From: Fibrobacter sp. UBA1313
Lineage (GTDB): Bacteria; Fibrobacterota; Fibrobacteria; Fibrobacterales; Fibrobacteraceae
Assembly: GCA_002307115.1 (NCBI GenBank)
Contig: DBTP01000151.1
Location: forward strand, 1 to 36,599
Reading direction: 5' to 3'
DNA: 36,599 nucleotides
The notes below the pieces were generated by a model. The model did not search any database. It was not told the origin of the DNA and saw only the letters and a list, made by a program, of their open reading frames with translations. Every line of letters starts with the position of its first letter. The first letter of the stretch is position 1. Shown one piece after another: positions 1 through 7,612 of this stretch. A program made the translations under genes and the position numbers.

Positions 1-1266
1 AATGATATTGACTGGGATAAATACATGTCCGATGGATTTCAGAATTATGAGGCCCCTCTCAAAGATCTGAATTCTCCTGACCCCGACGATGATGAAACAC
101 ACCCCGAAAGCAAGGGATTTCAGAGTCTTCAGGATTATTTAAAAAATCAACTACGCGAATGGAAACGCCCTCCGCGTATCGTCGCTATTGTGGAATATCT
201 TATCGGATGCGTCGGTGATAATGGATTTCTCGCTCCCGCCGGGAAAGAACTTTCTGAAATCGCTCCAGAAAAATTGATTTCCCAAAATCCAGACATTGAA
301 GAAGCAGAAAAAGTGCTTCAAAATGAGAAGCCCCTGGATGAAGCCTCACTTGCGGTTCAAGAAGCTTTTCATGTGCTGCAATCATTCACACCCCCTGGTA
401 TTGGTGCTAGAAATTTAAGGGAATGCTTATTAATTCAAGCATACCGAATTCCCGATTTTTCGCCGCTTGCCATTGAAATTCTTGAAAAATATTATGACGC
501 CCTCAAAGACCTGCGTTACGCCAATATTGCAAAATCGCTCGGCATCACCACAGAAGCGGTACAAATAGCCATTCATGAGCTATCCAAACTGACCCCTCAT
601 CCTGGCACCCAAATTGGTGACGCGCCTTTACAAACCATCATTCCTGATATGACTATTGTAGAGACCAAACCGGGTGAATTTGGTGTCATCATGAAAAACA
701 ATTCTTTCCCACGGCTTCGCATCAACAGCATGTATAAAATGCTTTTGAAAAATCAAAGCACCTCTAAAGAAGACAAAGAATATATTCGCGAAAAACTCAA
801 TGCAGCAAATACCTTTATTCGTAGCATTGACAACCGCCACAGCACTATGTTTCTCGTTATGCAAGCCATTGTGGAGAGGCAGTATGACTTTTTCACTAAA
901 GGTCCTGAATACCTCAAACCTATGATTTTGCAAGACATTGCAGACACGGTGAAGCGCGATCCAAGTACAGTCAATCGTGTGACCAACGGCAAATATGTAG
1001 AAACGCCTTATGGGGTTTATGAACTCAAACAGTTTTTCACTTCGAGCATCACCCAAAAAGACGGTTCAGAAATGAGCTCCGCTCGTATCCTGGATTCTAT
1101 TAAAACACTCATCGAGGGTGAAGACCATAAGAAACCCCTTTCAGACCAAGCAATCACCGATGCTCTTGAAAAGCTAGGCATTCATGCTGCCCGAAGAACC
1201 GTTGCCAAATACCGCGAAGAAGAACTCAAGATCCTTCCTGCGCGGTTACGAAAAACTATTTCTTAG
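1..1266 (+). CDS. rpoN: RNA polymerase sigma-54 factor, 5'-truncated by window edge
   Basis: Sigma-54 directs core RNA polymerase to -24/-12 promoters that need AAA+ activators. The frame is open from base 1 and the first visible residues are NDIDWDKYMSDGF. The IDWDxY segment is typical of the region after the N-terminal activator-interacting domain, so the Met at 25 is internal and the true start is upstream. The core-binding domain follows (FTPPGIGARNLRECLL, about residues 120-140 counted from base 25). The C-terminal DNA-binding part ends with the RpoN box ARRTVAKYRE (about 389-398 in the same count), which recognises the -24 element. The 421 residues seen cover all but the N-terminal end. 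It is the first visible gene of a run with hpf, hprK and an MCE gene, a common rpoN neighbourhood. Identification is firm. Confidence 0.96.
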   Translation, partial: NDIDWDKYMSDGFQNYEAPLKDLNSPDPDDDETHPESKGFQSLQDYLKNQLREWKRPPRIVAIVEYLIGCVGDNGFLAPAGKELSEIAPEKLISQNPDIEEAEKVLQNEKPLDEASLAVQEAFHVLQSFTPPGIGARNLRECLLIQAYRIPDFSPLAIEILEKYYDALKDLRYANIAKSLGITTEAVQIAIHELSKLTPHPGTQIGDAPLQTIIPDMTIVETKPGEFGVIMKNNSFPRLRINSMYKMLLKNQSTSKEDKEYIREKLNAANTFIRSIDNRHSTMFLVMQAIVERQYDFFTKGPEYLKPMILQDIADTVKRDPSTVNRVTNGKYVETPYGVYELKQFFTSSITQKDGSEMSSARILDSIKTLIEGEDHKKPLSDQAITDALEKLGIHAARRTVAKYREEELKILPARLRKTIS

Positions 1267-1355
1267 GTCTTTATTCCGTTTTAGACTACAAAAACACTCT
1301 TTTTTTCGCAAAAATCGTTTCTTTTTTTGCAAAAATTGATGTATATAGTCTTGAT

Positions 1356-1377
1356 GTAAAGCGACCTATCGCTTTAC
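1356..1377 (+). promoter_or_regulatory. Hairpin in the hpf leader
   Basis: A perfect 8-bp stem (GTAAAGCG/CGCTTTAC) with a 6-base loop lies 30 bases before the hpf start. It has no downstream T run, so it is not a typical terminator. It may protect or regulate the hpf mRNA. The T/A tracts before it (1300-1345) may hold the promoter, but I see no convincing -35/-10 pair. Confidence 0.4.
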
Positions 1378-1407
1378 GAAGTCACATCTAACCGAGTAGG
1401 TTCTAAA

Positions 1408-1728
1408 ATGGATATTACAATTTCTGCCCGTCATTTCAATGCTTCCGCAAGTCTCCAGGACAGTGTGCAAGAAGAAATTGATAAACTCGGTAAGTTTTAT
1501 CCGAATGTTACCAGTGCAAATATTGTCTTGGATCACGAAGTGGAACACATGCGTCGTTGTGAAATTTCTTTGAACATCACGGGTGTGGTGGTTATTGCTT
1601 CTGCCGATGAGGAAAACATGGGCAAGGCGATTGACACCGCTATCGAACGTGCGAAGATTCAATTGAAAAAATACAATGAAAAGCAAAAAGACCATAAAGG
1701 GCAACCTGTCGCAGACTTGTTGCAATAG
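1408..1728 (+). CDS. hpf: Ribosome hibernation-promoting factor, short form (HPF/YfiA family)
   Basis: Cytoplasmic protein that binds the decoding centre of the 30S subunit in slow growth and silences ribosomes. The 106 residues match the single-domain short form. It starts MDITISARHF, has the family's beta-strand/helix pattern (LQDSVQEEIDKLGKFYPNVTSANIVLD) and ends in a basic C-terminal helix (AIERAKIQLKKYNEKQKDHKG). The C-terminal dimerisation domain of long HPF is absent, so 100S formation would need another factor. It lies 141 bases after rpoN and 8 bases before hprK, the order known from many rpoN loci. A leader hairpin at 1356-1377 may regulate it. Confidence 0.93.
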   Translation: MDITISARHFNASASLQDSVQEEIDKLGKFYPNVTSANIVLDHEVEHMRRCEISLNITGVVVIASADEENMGKAIDTAIERAKIQLKKYNEKQKDHKGQPVADLLQ

Positions 1729-1736
1729 GTAGTATA

Positions 1737-2768
1737 GTGGTTCAACGCTGCTTCGACAATCTAGAAGTCCAGCACCGAAAACATTGTTCGGTGTTGGATT
1801 TTTGGAAACACTACCAATCCTCTCTTCAACTGACATTACATACGTCGGAGAGTTCACTTTCTTCGTTGATTAAAGAAAGTGGTTTGCATCGCCCAGGACT
1901 TGCCATGGCGGGTTTTACGAGCGTGTTTAGCTCCCATCAAATTCAGATGGTTGGTAGTACGGAGTGGAGTTACCTAGAGTCTCTAACAAAAGATAAGCGA
2001 CAAGCCATATTTCGAGATCTTTCCGCATTTAGGTCTCCTCTGTGGGTTCTCACTCACAATCTTAAACCTCATGCAGAATTGATTGCTATGTGTGAGCAAC
2101 AAAATGTTCCGCTGATCTCTACCCAGCTTCAAACGGTCGATTTTGCGCGCGCGACACAACGTATTCTTGAAGAATATTTTGCGCCTTACACCTCTGTCCA
2201 CGCAAGTCTTGTGGATGTTTATGGGGTAGGTATGCTCTACCTTGGCGAAAGTAATGTGGGAAAATCAGAATGTGTCCTTGATCTGGTAGAACGCGGCCAT
2301 CGCCTTGTTGCTGATGATGTGGTTCAATTGTCTCATGTTGGCAATTCCATTATCGGACGATCCAATTCTCTCATTCGCCACCACATGGAAATTCGAGGCA
2401 TTGGCATTATTGATGTACGCTCTATGTTTGGAATTCATGCGGTTCGTAAAGTAAAAAAAGTAGAAGTTTTGGTGGAGCTTCAACCATGGCAGCAAAATAC
2501 GGCCTATGACCGCACTGGCCTTTCTTCTACCGTGGATGAAATCATGGGAGTTAAAATTCCCCGTGTGCTTATCCCTGTTTCTCCAGGCAAAAATCTGACT
2601 GTTATTTCCGAAGTGATCGCCATGAATACGCTCATGAAAATGAGTGGCCTTGATACCGCGAGCGCCTTTAATGAGTCTCTCCTACGAGCTATTGAGCAAA
2701 AAACTCACGGGCGTCGCCTAGATGATGCATTCGAAGAAGATCCCTTAAATTGGGATTCTTATGAATAA
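1737..2768 (+). CDS. hprK: HPr kinase/phosphorylase
   Basis: Bifunctional enzyme that phosphorylates and dephosphorylates a serine of HPr, linking sugar supply to carbon control. The N-terminal domain contains HRPGLAMAGF. The P-loop GESNVGKS is at about residues 160-167, followed by the catalytic RGHRLVADD (176-184) and the family signature HMEIRGIGIIDV (206-217). No key residue is missing. GTG 1737 has a weak AGGT site 6 bases upstream, but homology seems to begin near residue 18, and a terminator-like hairpin (1768-1798) lies inside the first codons. GTG 1791 is therefore a possible true start. The gene overlaps the next by 8 bases (ATGAATAA). No HPr gene is in the window. Confidence 0.93.
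   Translation: MVQRCFDNLEVQHRKHCSVLDFWKHYQSSLQLTLHTSESSLSSLIKESGLHRPGLAMAGFTSVFSSHQIQMVGSTEWSYLESLTKDKRQAIFRDLSAFRSPLWVLTHNLKPHAELIAMCEQQNVPLISTQLQTVDFARATQRILEEYFAPYTSVHASLVDVYGVGMLYLGESNVGKSECVLDLVERGHRLVADDVVQLSHVGNSIIGRSNSLIRHHMEIRGIGIIDVRSMFGIHAVRKVKKVEVLVELQPWQQNTAYDRTGLSSTVDEIMGVKIPRVLIPVSPGKNLTVISEVIAMNTLMKMSGLDTASAFNESLLRAIEQKTHGRRLDDAFEEDPLNWDSYE
1768..1803 (+). terminator. Terminator-like hairpin at the hpf/hprK junction
   Basis: A 12-bp stem (1768-1779 with 1787-1798, one G-T wobble) with a 7-base loop is followed by five T (1799-1803). It resembles an intrinsic terminator or attenuator after hpf. It overlaps the predicted first codons of hprK and bears on which hprK start is used. 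Confidence 0.5.
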
Positions 2769-3678
2769 GCTATTCCGCGCTGCGAATGGCAATAAGCGGG
2801 CAGCGGCAGTCATTATTCTGAGTGTCGCTCTTATCGTAGCTTTGTGGTATTTTTTACACCCTTCAAGCCCCTACCATAAAAAAGTAAACTACGTTCTTCG
2901 CTTTACTGAAATCGGCACACTTTCTCCTGGGAACCGCGTCCAAGTCAATGGTCTTAGCAAGGGTAAAATTGCCGCTGTAAATATCACCGATGATTATATT
3001 TTTGTAACCATTCAGGTTTTGGCTTCTGTGCAAATCCCAAATAATTCTCTTTTCCGCCTTGTCACGGCTGGATTTTTGGGCGAAAAGGAAGTCTTTATTA
3101 GCCTTGGTACCTCACCTAATTTCTTTGCTCCTGGCGACACCATTCAAGGTATTTTTGATGCGGGGATGACGGGCATCAGCAAAAATATGACAGATTGTTT
3201 AGCCATTTTAAAAGAGCTGTCAGAAAATAACCAGAAACTTTCTGATTCCCTTTTAAAAGGCGAAACCGGAAAATCTTTAGATCGCATACAAAGTAATGGA
3301 GCTCGTCTTACCTCTACTGCGAAAGTAAAATCTTCCGAGTGGTCCTCTGAAACCATGAATCTTTTGGATAATATCAATGGGACCGCGGACAAACTTTCTA
3401 ATTTGATTCAAGCATCTCAAGGCAATCTCGAGATGACCCTTTCTGAAGCCGATTCTTTTTTATCCGAAATTGAAACTCTAAAAAGCTCTGTTTTAGCGAT
3501 GAAAACAAAAATGGCGGAGATCTCTCAGAAAATAGATAGCAAAGACAATACCGTAGGTTTAATCCTTGCTGAGCAAAGTGCTTTATTCGAGAAAATCGAG
3601 AAGCTCACCCAAGATGTGGAAAAGCTCACTGCCAAGACAAAAAAAAGTGGCATTCGCTTTAATGTAGATGTGTTCTAA
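2761..3678 (+). CDS. MCE-domain (MlaD-like) lipid transport protein
   Basis: MCE proteins form periplasmic rings or tubes, anchored in the inner membrane, that carry phospholipids between membranes. Residues about 14-32 form one N-terminal membrane helix. The MCE domain follows at about 41-120, with the typical LSPGNRVQVNGLSKGKI and the LVTAGFLGEKEVFISLG segment. The remaining 180 residues are helical and coiled-coil-like. At 305 residues with one MCE domain it resembles MlaD and similar substrate-binding subunits. Its start overlaps hprK by 8 bases, so the two are translationally coupled. The usual permease and ATPase partners (MlaE, MlaF) are not in the window. The last residues, around FNVDVF, show no further domain. 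Confidence 0.85.
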   Translation: MNKLFRAANGNKRAAAVIILSVALIVALWYFLHPSSPYHKKVNYVLRFTEIGTLSPGNRVQVNGLSKGKIAAVNITDDYIFVTIQVLASVQIPNNSLFRLVTAGFLGEKEVFISLGTSPNFFAPGDTIQGIFDAGMTGISKNMTDCLAILKELSENNQKLSDSLLKGETGKSLDRIQSNGARLTSTAKVKSSEWSSETMNLLDNINGTADKLSNLIQASQGNLEMTLSEADSFLSEIETLKSSVLAMKTKMAEISQKIDSKDNTVGLILAEQSALFEKIEKLTQDVEKLTAKTKKSGIRFNVDVF

Positions 3679-3764
3679 ACCGGACTAATTCCTGCTTGAT
3701 TTTTTATCCTTCTTCTATACCTTTTGTATAAAAAAAAGATAGTTTAAGCGGGCAACGAAACCAT

Positions 3765-3795
3765 GTGACAGATTCAGTTAGAGTTTGTCACTAAC
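3765..3795 (+). promoter_or_regulatory. Alternative hairpins in the dksA-like leader
   Basis: Two mutually exclusive short stems lie just before the start at 3811: GTGACA/TGTCAC (3765-3770 with 3786-3791) and GTTAG/CTAAC (3777-3781 with 3791-3795). They share bases, so the leader could switch between folds. This is weak evidence for translational control. Confidence 0.3.
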
Positions 3796-3810
3796 GAAGG
3801 GGTATGGATT

Positions 3811-4287
3811 ATGACTGAAAAGAAACCCGCAAAAATGAGCAAAAAGGATTTGGACTATTTTGAAGCACTTCTTATAGAAAAACGTCGTGAATTGGTGGCC
3901 GCTCAAACGGAAAGTACCGATTCTAATACGTTTCATAGCCAAAAAGACCAAGGTGGAGAACTTGCTGGTTATTCCAATCATTTGGCGGACGCGGCTTCAG
4001 ACTATACCTCTCTTGAAACCAATTTTGATTTAGCGGCTCGTGAAGGGAAATACCTTGTCTATCTCGAAGATGCTTTAACGCGCATTAAACTGGGAACGTT
4101 TGGTGTTTGCAAAATTTGCCAGCAACTGATTCCAAAGGCTCGTTTGGAAGCTGTCCCCACAGCCACAAAATGTGTGAACTGTAAGGAAGAAACCAAAAAG
4201 AAAGAACGCGAAGAAAGTAAAGTAGAAATGGCTCGCCTTTTTGCTGAACAGCAACGTCGCGAACAGATTCAAAAATCGCAGAGTTAA
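3811..4287 (+). CDS. DksA/TraR-family zinc-finger transcription regulator
   Basis: Proteins of this family enter the RNA polymerase secondary channel and, often with ppGpp, modulate promoters. The helical N-terminal part (about 10-95) contains NHLADAASDY, with acidic residues near D60 and D64 in the position of the DksA coiled-coil tip. The four-cysteine zinc finger is intact: CKIC at 100-103 and CVNC at 121-124, with the usual RLEAVPTATKC between them. A charged helix of about 34 residues extends past the finger. The NHxAD form is closer to YocK-like family members than to E. coli DksA. It is a single gene with a 130-base leader, 23 bases before the SIR2-like gene. The protein is 158 residues, normal for the family. 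Confidence 0.88.
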   Translation: MTEKKPAKMSKKDLDYFEALLIEKRRELVAAQTESTDSNTFHSQKDQGGELAGYSNHLADAASDYTSLETNFDLAAREGKYLVYLEDALTRIKLGTFGVCKICQQLIPKARLEAVPTATKCVNCKEETKKKEREESKVEMARLFAEQQRREQIQKSQS

Positions 4288-4310
4288 ATTTTTTCTCACA
4301 GAAGTAGTTT

Positions 4311-5303
4311 ATGCCTTCTTCTGATCAATACCGTCGAGTCTTTGTGTTGGGATCTGGCTTCAGCAAATCTTTTTGCCGTTCCATGCCCACACTCAAAGAT
4401 CTTAACGGAAGAATACCTTCGGACATAGGGCAGGAGTGCCCTGCGTTTCGGGATTATTGTTTTTGGTTACAAGAACTCTGCCACCATCAGCCCGAATATA
4501 TGGAAATTGAATCGGTGGCAACTTCGATTCTTTCTGCTCAAATTTTTCCGGGGGAACAAGAACGCCTCAAACACGCCCTCTTACGTTTTGAGCTTTTGCG
4601 TTTTATTGCAAACTCCATGCATCGTTTAGTCCCCTTAGAAGTAGGGGATTCCTTAATACTTTCGGCTTTTCTAGAAAGCATCAAAAATGAATCCAATAAG
4701 GCCTCGCGAGATTCTTTATTATTGTCATTCAACTATGATACGCTCATTGAAGATCAAATTCACCAAGATCCCCAATTGTACGAGACGGTCTCTATGGATT
4801 ATGGGGTGACCATAGAATCTGCCGATAGATCCAAACAAAAAATTCAACGCCCCTATTCTATTGATCTTTTGAAATTACATGGTTCTTTAAACTGGTATAC
4901 TGTCAAGGGAGCCGGCGCCGAATTAGATCTTAAAAATATTTGTTGCGTAGAACCGGGTGATCGTAGCTTCCCATTATATGAACATGAAAATCCTCTGTTC
5001 ATTCCCATGGCTCACGCGAAGGAATCCTTTTTGAGAGGGAGTCTTTTCAATGTACTCTGGGCGAAGGCTGATTATTACCTCTCCCACGCAGAAGATTTAT
5101 ATGTGATCGGTTATGGATTCCCTAAAACCGATGGTAACAATATTCCCTTTTTATTAAAGCATCGCGATCGCATCCGCAAAGTGATCGTCTTTGAAAATGA
5201 AGGACACGCGAACCTCACTCGTCTCCAAAATTTATTTGGGAATGAGGTCGTTTCTTCTTGTGATGCGAAAAGCTTTCTTAAAGAATCTTTTACAAATCTG
5301 TGA
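4311..5303 (+). CDS. SIR2-like domain protein (putative NAD-binding or NAD-degrading)
   Basis: The 330-residue protein consists almost entirely of a SIR2-like fold. Visible are the nucleotide-binding loop VLGSGFSKSF (12-21), the LSFNYDTLIE motif with N141 and D143 in the place of the sirtuin TQNID, the catalytic-type histidine in LKLHGSLNW (H190), and the C-terminal VIGYGFPKTDGNN (265-277), common in bacterial SIR2-like proteins. The zinc cysteines of true deacylase sirtuins are not evident. Related domains in phage-defence proteins hydrolyse NAD, so an NADase is possible, but no defence partner lies beside it. It follows the dksA-like gene by 23 bases and its end overlaps yhhQ tail-to-tail by 14 bases. 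No strong ribosome binding site precedes ATG 4311. Confidence 0.8.
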   Translation: MPSSDQYRRVFVLGSGFSKSFCRSMPTLKDLNGRIPSDIGQECPAFRDYCFWLQELCHHQPEYMEIESVATSILSAQIFPGEQERLKHALLRFELLRFIANSMHRLVPLEVGDSLILSAFLESIKNESNKASRDSLLLSFNYDTLIEDQIHQDPQLYETVSMDYGVTIESADRSKQKIQRPYSIDLLKLHGSLNWYTVKGAGAELDLKNICCVEPGDRSFPLYEHENPLFIPMAHAKESFLRGSLFNVLWAKADYYLSHAEDLYVIGYGFPKTDGNNIPFLLKHRDRIRKVIVFENEGHANLTRLQNLFGNEVVSSCDAKSFLKESFTNL

Positions 5304-5976
5304 TACTCAGCGGATTGTAAGAAATATCCGAATCAATCACATCCACACCTTCGACTTGTTTCACCTTACGCACCACAATATTGGTCAGTGGCAAAATGAT
5401 AATCTCATAGCCCGTTTTCATCAGTGCTTGAGTGCCAATTAAAATGATCAAATCCGAAGTAGGGATCACACCAAAGAAGGCGAGAATAAAAAACACCAAA
5501 GAATCGATGCCTTCACCAAAAAGTGTGGAGACAACAGCCCGCAGAGAAAATCCGCGACCATGAGTCATCCGTTTCATCTTACTCATCACAAAAGCATTTA
5601 TAAACGATCCACAAAGAAATGCTACCAGACTCGCCAAAGAAATACGAACCGTATTTCCTAAAATCATTGAGAACGCATTTTGATGCTCTGCGCTAAAATT
5701 TTCTGAACCTGGAACCAAAATAGCGAGCTGGAAAATCGTCACCGCGATGAAGTTCATAGCAAAGCCACCCCATATTACCAGACGTGCTTTTTTGAATCCC
5801 CAAACTTCGACAACCACATCGTTCACAATATAGGAGAGCGGAAATATCAAAAGTCCCGCGGTAGCCTCAATAGGCCCAATGGAAATCAACTTTTGCTCCA
5901 CAATATTGGCGACGACTAGACAAAGGGCAAAAAATAGCCCGAACATCATATACAAGACAGAGACCTGTTTATTCAT
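5290..5976 (-). CDS. yhhQ: YhhQ-family queuosine precursor transporter
   Basis: Integral inner-membrane protein of the VUT/YhhQ family, which imports preQ0 or preQ1 for queuosine synthesis in tRNA. The 228 residues carry about six membrane helices. Typical segments are the N-terminal VVANIVEQKLISIG, FPLSYIVNDVVVEVWGFKKAR and the later GEGIDSLVFFILAFFG. The ATG at 5976 has AAGGA a few bases upstream. That site overlaps the stop of a possible small upstream reading frame. A preQ1 riboswitch might be expected before it, but I could not recognise one. Queuosine synthesis genes are not in the window. Confidence 0.9.
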   Translation of the reverse strand: MNKQVSVLYMMFGLFFALCLVVANIVEQKLISIGPIEATAGLLIFPLSYIVNDVVVEVWGFKKARLVIWGGFAMNFIAVTIFQLAILVPGSENFSAEHQNAFSMILGNTVRISLASLVAFLCGSFINAFVMSKMKRMTHGRGFSLRAVVSTLFGEGIDSLVFFILAFFGVIPTSDLIILIGTQALMKTGYEIIILPLTNIVVRKVKQVEGVDVIDSDISYNPLSITDL

Positions 5977-5985
5977 TTTGAATCC

Positions 5986-6087
5986 TTACACACGGACAGC
6001 TTCAAGTGCAGAATCTGCCCGCTTGTTTTTTTCGTGGTTATCAAGAACACGCTGCGGCATTTCCGCAGTACGATTACCCTTAGGCAA
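5986..6087 (-). CDS. Possible small leader peptide upstream of yhhQ (33 aa)
   Basis: A short frame from TTG 6087 (or ATG 6060, 24 residues) ends in TAA inside the yhhQ ribosome-binding region. The product is strongly charged and hydrophilic, ending KRADSALEAVRV. The in-frame stop just upstream is directly behind the EamA stop. I do not recognise it. It could be a coupled leader, a real small protein, or chance. The start is unsupported by a good ribosome binding site. Confidence 0.25.
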   Translation of the reverse strand: MPKGNRTAEMPQRVLDNHEKNKRADSALEAVRV

Positions 6088-6097
6088 CGCATTAAAT

Positions 6098-6115
6098 ATA
6101 GTTTTCGAAAACTAT
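6098..6115. repeat. 18-bp perfect palindrome upstream of yhhQ
   Basis: ATAGTTTTCGAAAACTAT is self-complementary over all 18 bases. It lies at the end of the EamA gene and before yhhQ and the small frame. It has the symmetry of an operator for a dimeric regulator; as RNA it would form a stem without a proper loop. Confidence 0.5.
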
Positions 6116-6981
6116 TACCCCAAGCCTATAAAAATAAGTCCGCAAAGAATACCCACCACCGCCGCCACTTTTAGCTTTCCCTTCTTTTCGCCAAAAAATA
6201 AAAGGCCCCCGGCAAAACTAATTACCACATTAGATCTCCGAATCACTGTCACCACGGAAACCAACGCCTCCTCTTCATGGAGTGCGAGAAAGTAAAATCG
6301 ATCTGCAATCAAGAGAAATATACCCACCGCAAGGATAATCCACTTGAAATGAAACTGAGAACCCTCATGGCGCCGAGGGTACCATAAAATCATCATGATC
6401 GCCCCCTGAATAATCACCATATAAAAAGAAAACCAAATCTGAAGTGCTAACGGATCGAAGTGCATTTTCTGCAATAAGAATTTATCGTAGACTCCACTAC
6501 AAGATCCAAGAAAAGTGCCGAAAAACATGGCGAGCACCCAAGGATTTCTCCAATAGGATCCCGTTTCCCGTCTCCCGGCCACACTCATCACAACGTAACT
6601 CAAAAGAGAAATCGCAATCCCCATCCACTGCATAGAAGAAGGACGTTCCGCCATGAATGAAATTGCCATCGCAATGGTAAACAAAGGAGCACTAGCTCGA
6701 ATAGGGGAGGTAATACTCAAAGGCATCCGAGAAACGGCGTTGTAAGTAAAGGCCCAGCTCCCGGTCACTAAAGCGGCCTTCAAACATAACAGCCCATGTT
6801 CCCGCCAGGACAAAACTGGAATATCGTTAAAGATAAAAATAGGGACTAATAGAACCGCACCGGTAAGACTACAAATAAAAAGCACTGGCCACACCGCATT
6901 TTTCTGCAGTGCATTTTTTTTAGAAATATCATAAAATCCAAGGAAGATAGCAGAGCCAATGGCGAGAGTGATCCATAACAT
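6115..6981 (-). CDS. EamA/DMT-family permease
   Basis: Inner-membrane protein of the drug/metabolite transporter superfamily, 288 residues with about ten membrane helices in two repeats of five. The N-terminal half starts MLWITLAIGSAIFLGFYDISKK and contains the SRMPLSITSPIRASAPLFTIAMA stretch typical of EamA. The second half repeats the pattern and ends in a glycine- and isoleucine-rich helix (VVGILCGLIFIGLG). The substrate cannot be predicted. It lies upstream of yhhQ on the same strand, with 138 bases holding a palindrome between them, so they may or may not be one transcript. Confidence 0.85.
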   Translation of the reverse strand: MLWITLAIGSAIFLGFYDISKKNALQKNAVWPVLFICSLTGAVLLVPIFIFNDIPVLSWREHGLLCLKAALVTGSWAFTYNAVSRMPLSITSPIRASAPLFTIAMAISFMAERPSSMQWMGIAISLLSYVVMSVAGRRETGSYWRNPWVLAMFFGTFLGSCSGVYDKFLLQKMHFDPLALQIWFSFYMVIIQGAIMMILWYPRRHEGSQFHFKWIILAVGIFLLIADRFYFLALHEEEALVSVVTVIRRSNVVISFAGGLLFFGEKKGKLKVAAVVGILCGLIFIGLG

Positions 6982-7062
6982 GGCGCCAAAGATAAAAAGA
7001 CAAAGACCCTTGAATGAAGCTACCTAATAAATGTATTCTTTTTAAAATTTTTAGGAGTTCCA

Positions 7063-7536
7063 ATGAACGTTAATATTAAGGGAAAAGCAAGTTCCTTCAT
7101 GGATGAGTTTAAATCCTTCGCATTCAAGGGTAATGTTGTTGATATGGCCATCGGTGTCATTATTGGTGCGGCCTTTGGTAAAATCGTCACCTCCATGGTA
7201 AACAACATTATTATGCCCGTGATTTCGCTCCTATTACCCAGCGGAAACAATTATGCGGATTGGAAATTTTCCATTAATCGGGGTACTGAAATTATCGATG
7301 GCGTTGAAAAAGCCAAAGTGATTGATATTCCTTACGGACTTTTCTTAAGTGAAATTGTAAGCTTCGTTATTGTAGCTCTCGTATTATTTATTGTGATTAA
7401 GAAATTTTTGGGCTTTGTAATGAATATTAAAAAAGCAGAAGTTGAGGCTACAACCCCGGCGGCACCACCTCCACCCCCTGCTCAAGAAGTTCTTTTGACC
7501 GAAATCAGAGATCTTCTCAAGAAGCAAGCCCAATAA
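7063..7536 (+). CDS. mscL: Large-conductance mechanosensitive channel
   Basis: Homopentameric inner-membrane channel that opens under membrane tension and releases solutes in hypo-osmotic shock. The N-terminal amphipathic helix and first membrane segment FMDEFKSFAFKGNVVDMAIGV-IGAAFGKIV are the MscL signature. A periplasmic loop (about 60-95) is followed by TM2 (SEIVSFVIVALVLFIVIKKF) and a proline-rich linker (TPAAPPPPPAQE) before the C-terminal helix LLTEIRDLLKK. At 157 residues it is slightly longer than E. coli MscL (136), mainly in the loop and linker. AGGAG lies before ATG 7063. It is a single gene ended by the terminator at 7554-7582. Confidence 0.97.
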   Translation: MNVNIKGKASSFMDEFKSFAFKGNVVDMAIGVIIGAAFGKIVTSMVNNIIMPVISLLLPSGNNYADWKFSINRGTEIIDGVEKAKVIDIPYGLFLSEIVSFVIVALVLFIVIKKFLGFVMNIKKAEVEATTPAAPPPPPAQEVLLTEIRDLLKKQAQ

Positions 7537-7553
7537 TTCGACCTCTATTTGAC

Positions 7554-7582
7554 AAAAAAAGCCCCTGTTTTGGGGCTTTTTT
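7554..7582. terminator. Intrinsic terminator shared by mscL and galE
   Basis: GCCCC (7561-7565) and GGGGC (7572-7576) form a stem with a TGTTTT loop, flanked by seven A before and six T after. The A and T flanks make it work in both directions, which suits the convergent mscL and galE. Confidence 0.9.
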
Positions 7583-7612
7583 AATATTCTCTATGACAAT
7601 TGTGGATAAGTT

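Noticed and set aside
1366..1857. 163-residue reading frame opposite hpf and the hprK start
   Set aside because: Shadow of conserved genes on the other strand; no ribosome binding site or family.
3696..3731. Sigma-70 promoter for the dksA-like gene (TTGATT with TATACC or TATAAA)
   Set aside because: Spacings of 14 or about 24 bases are wrong.
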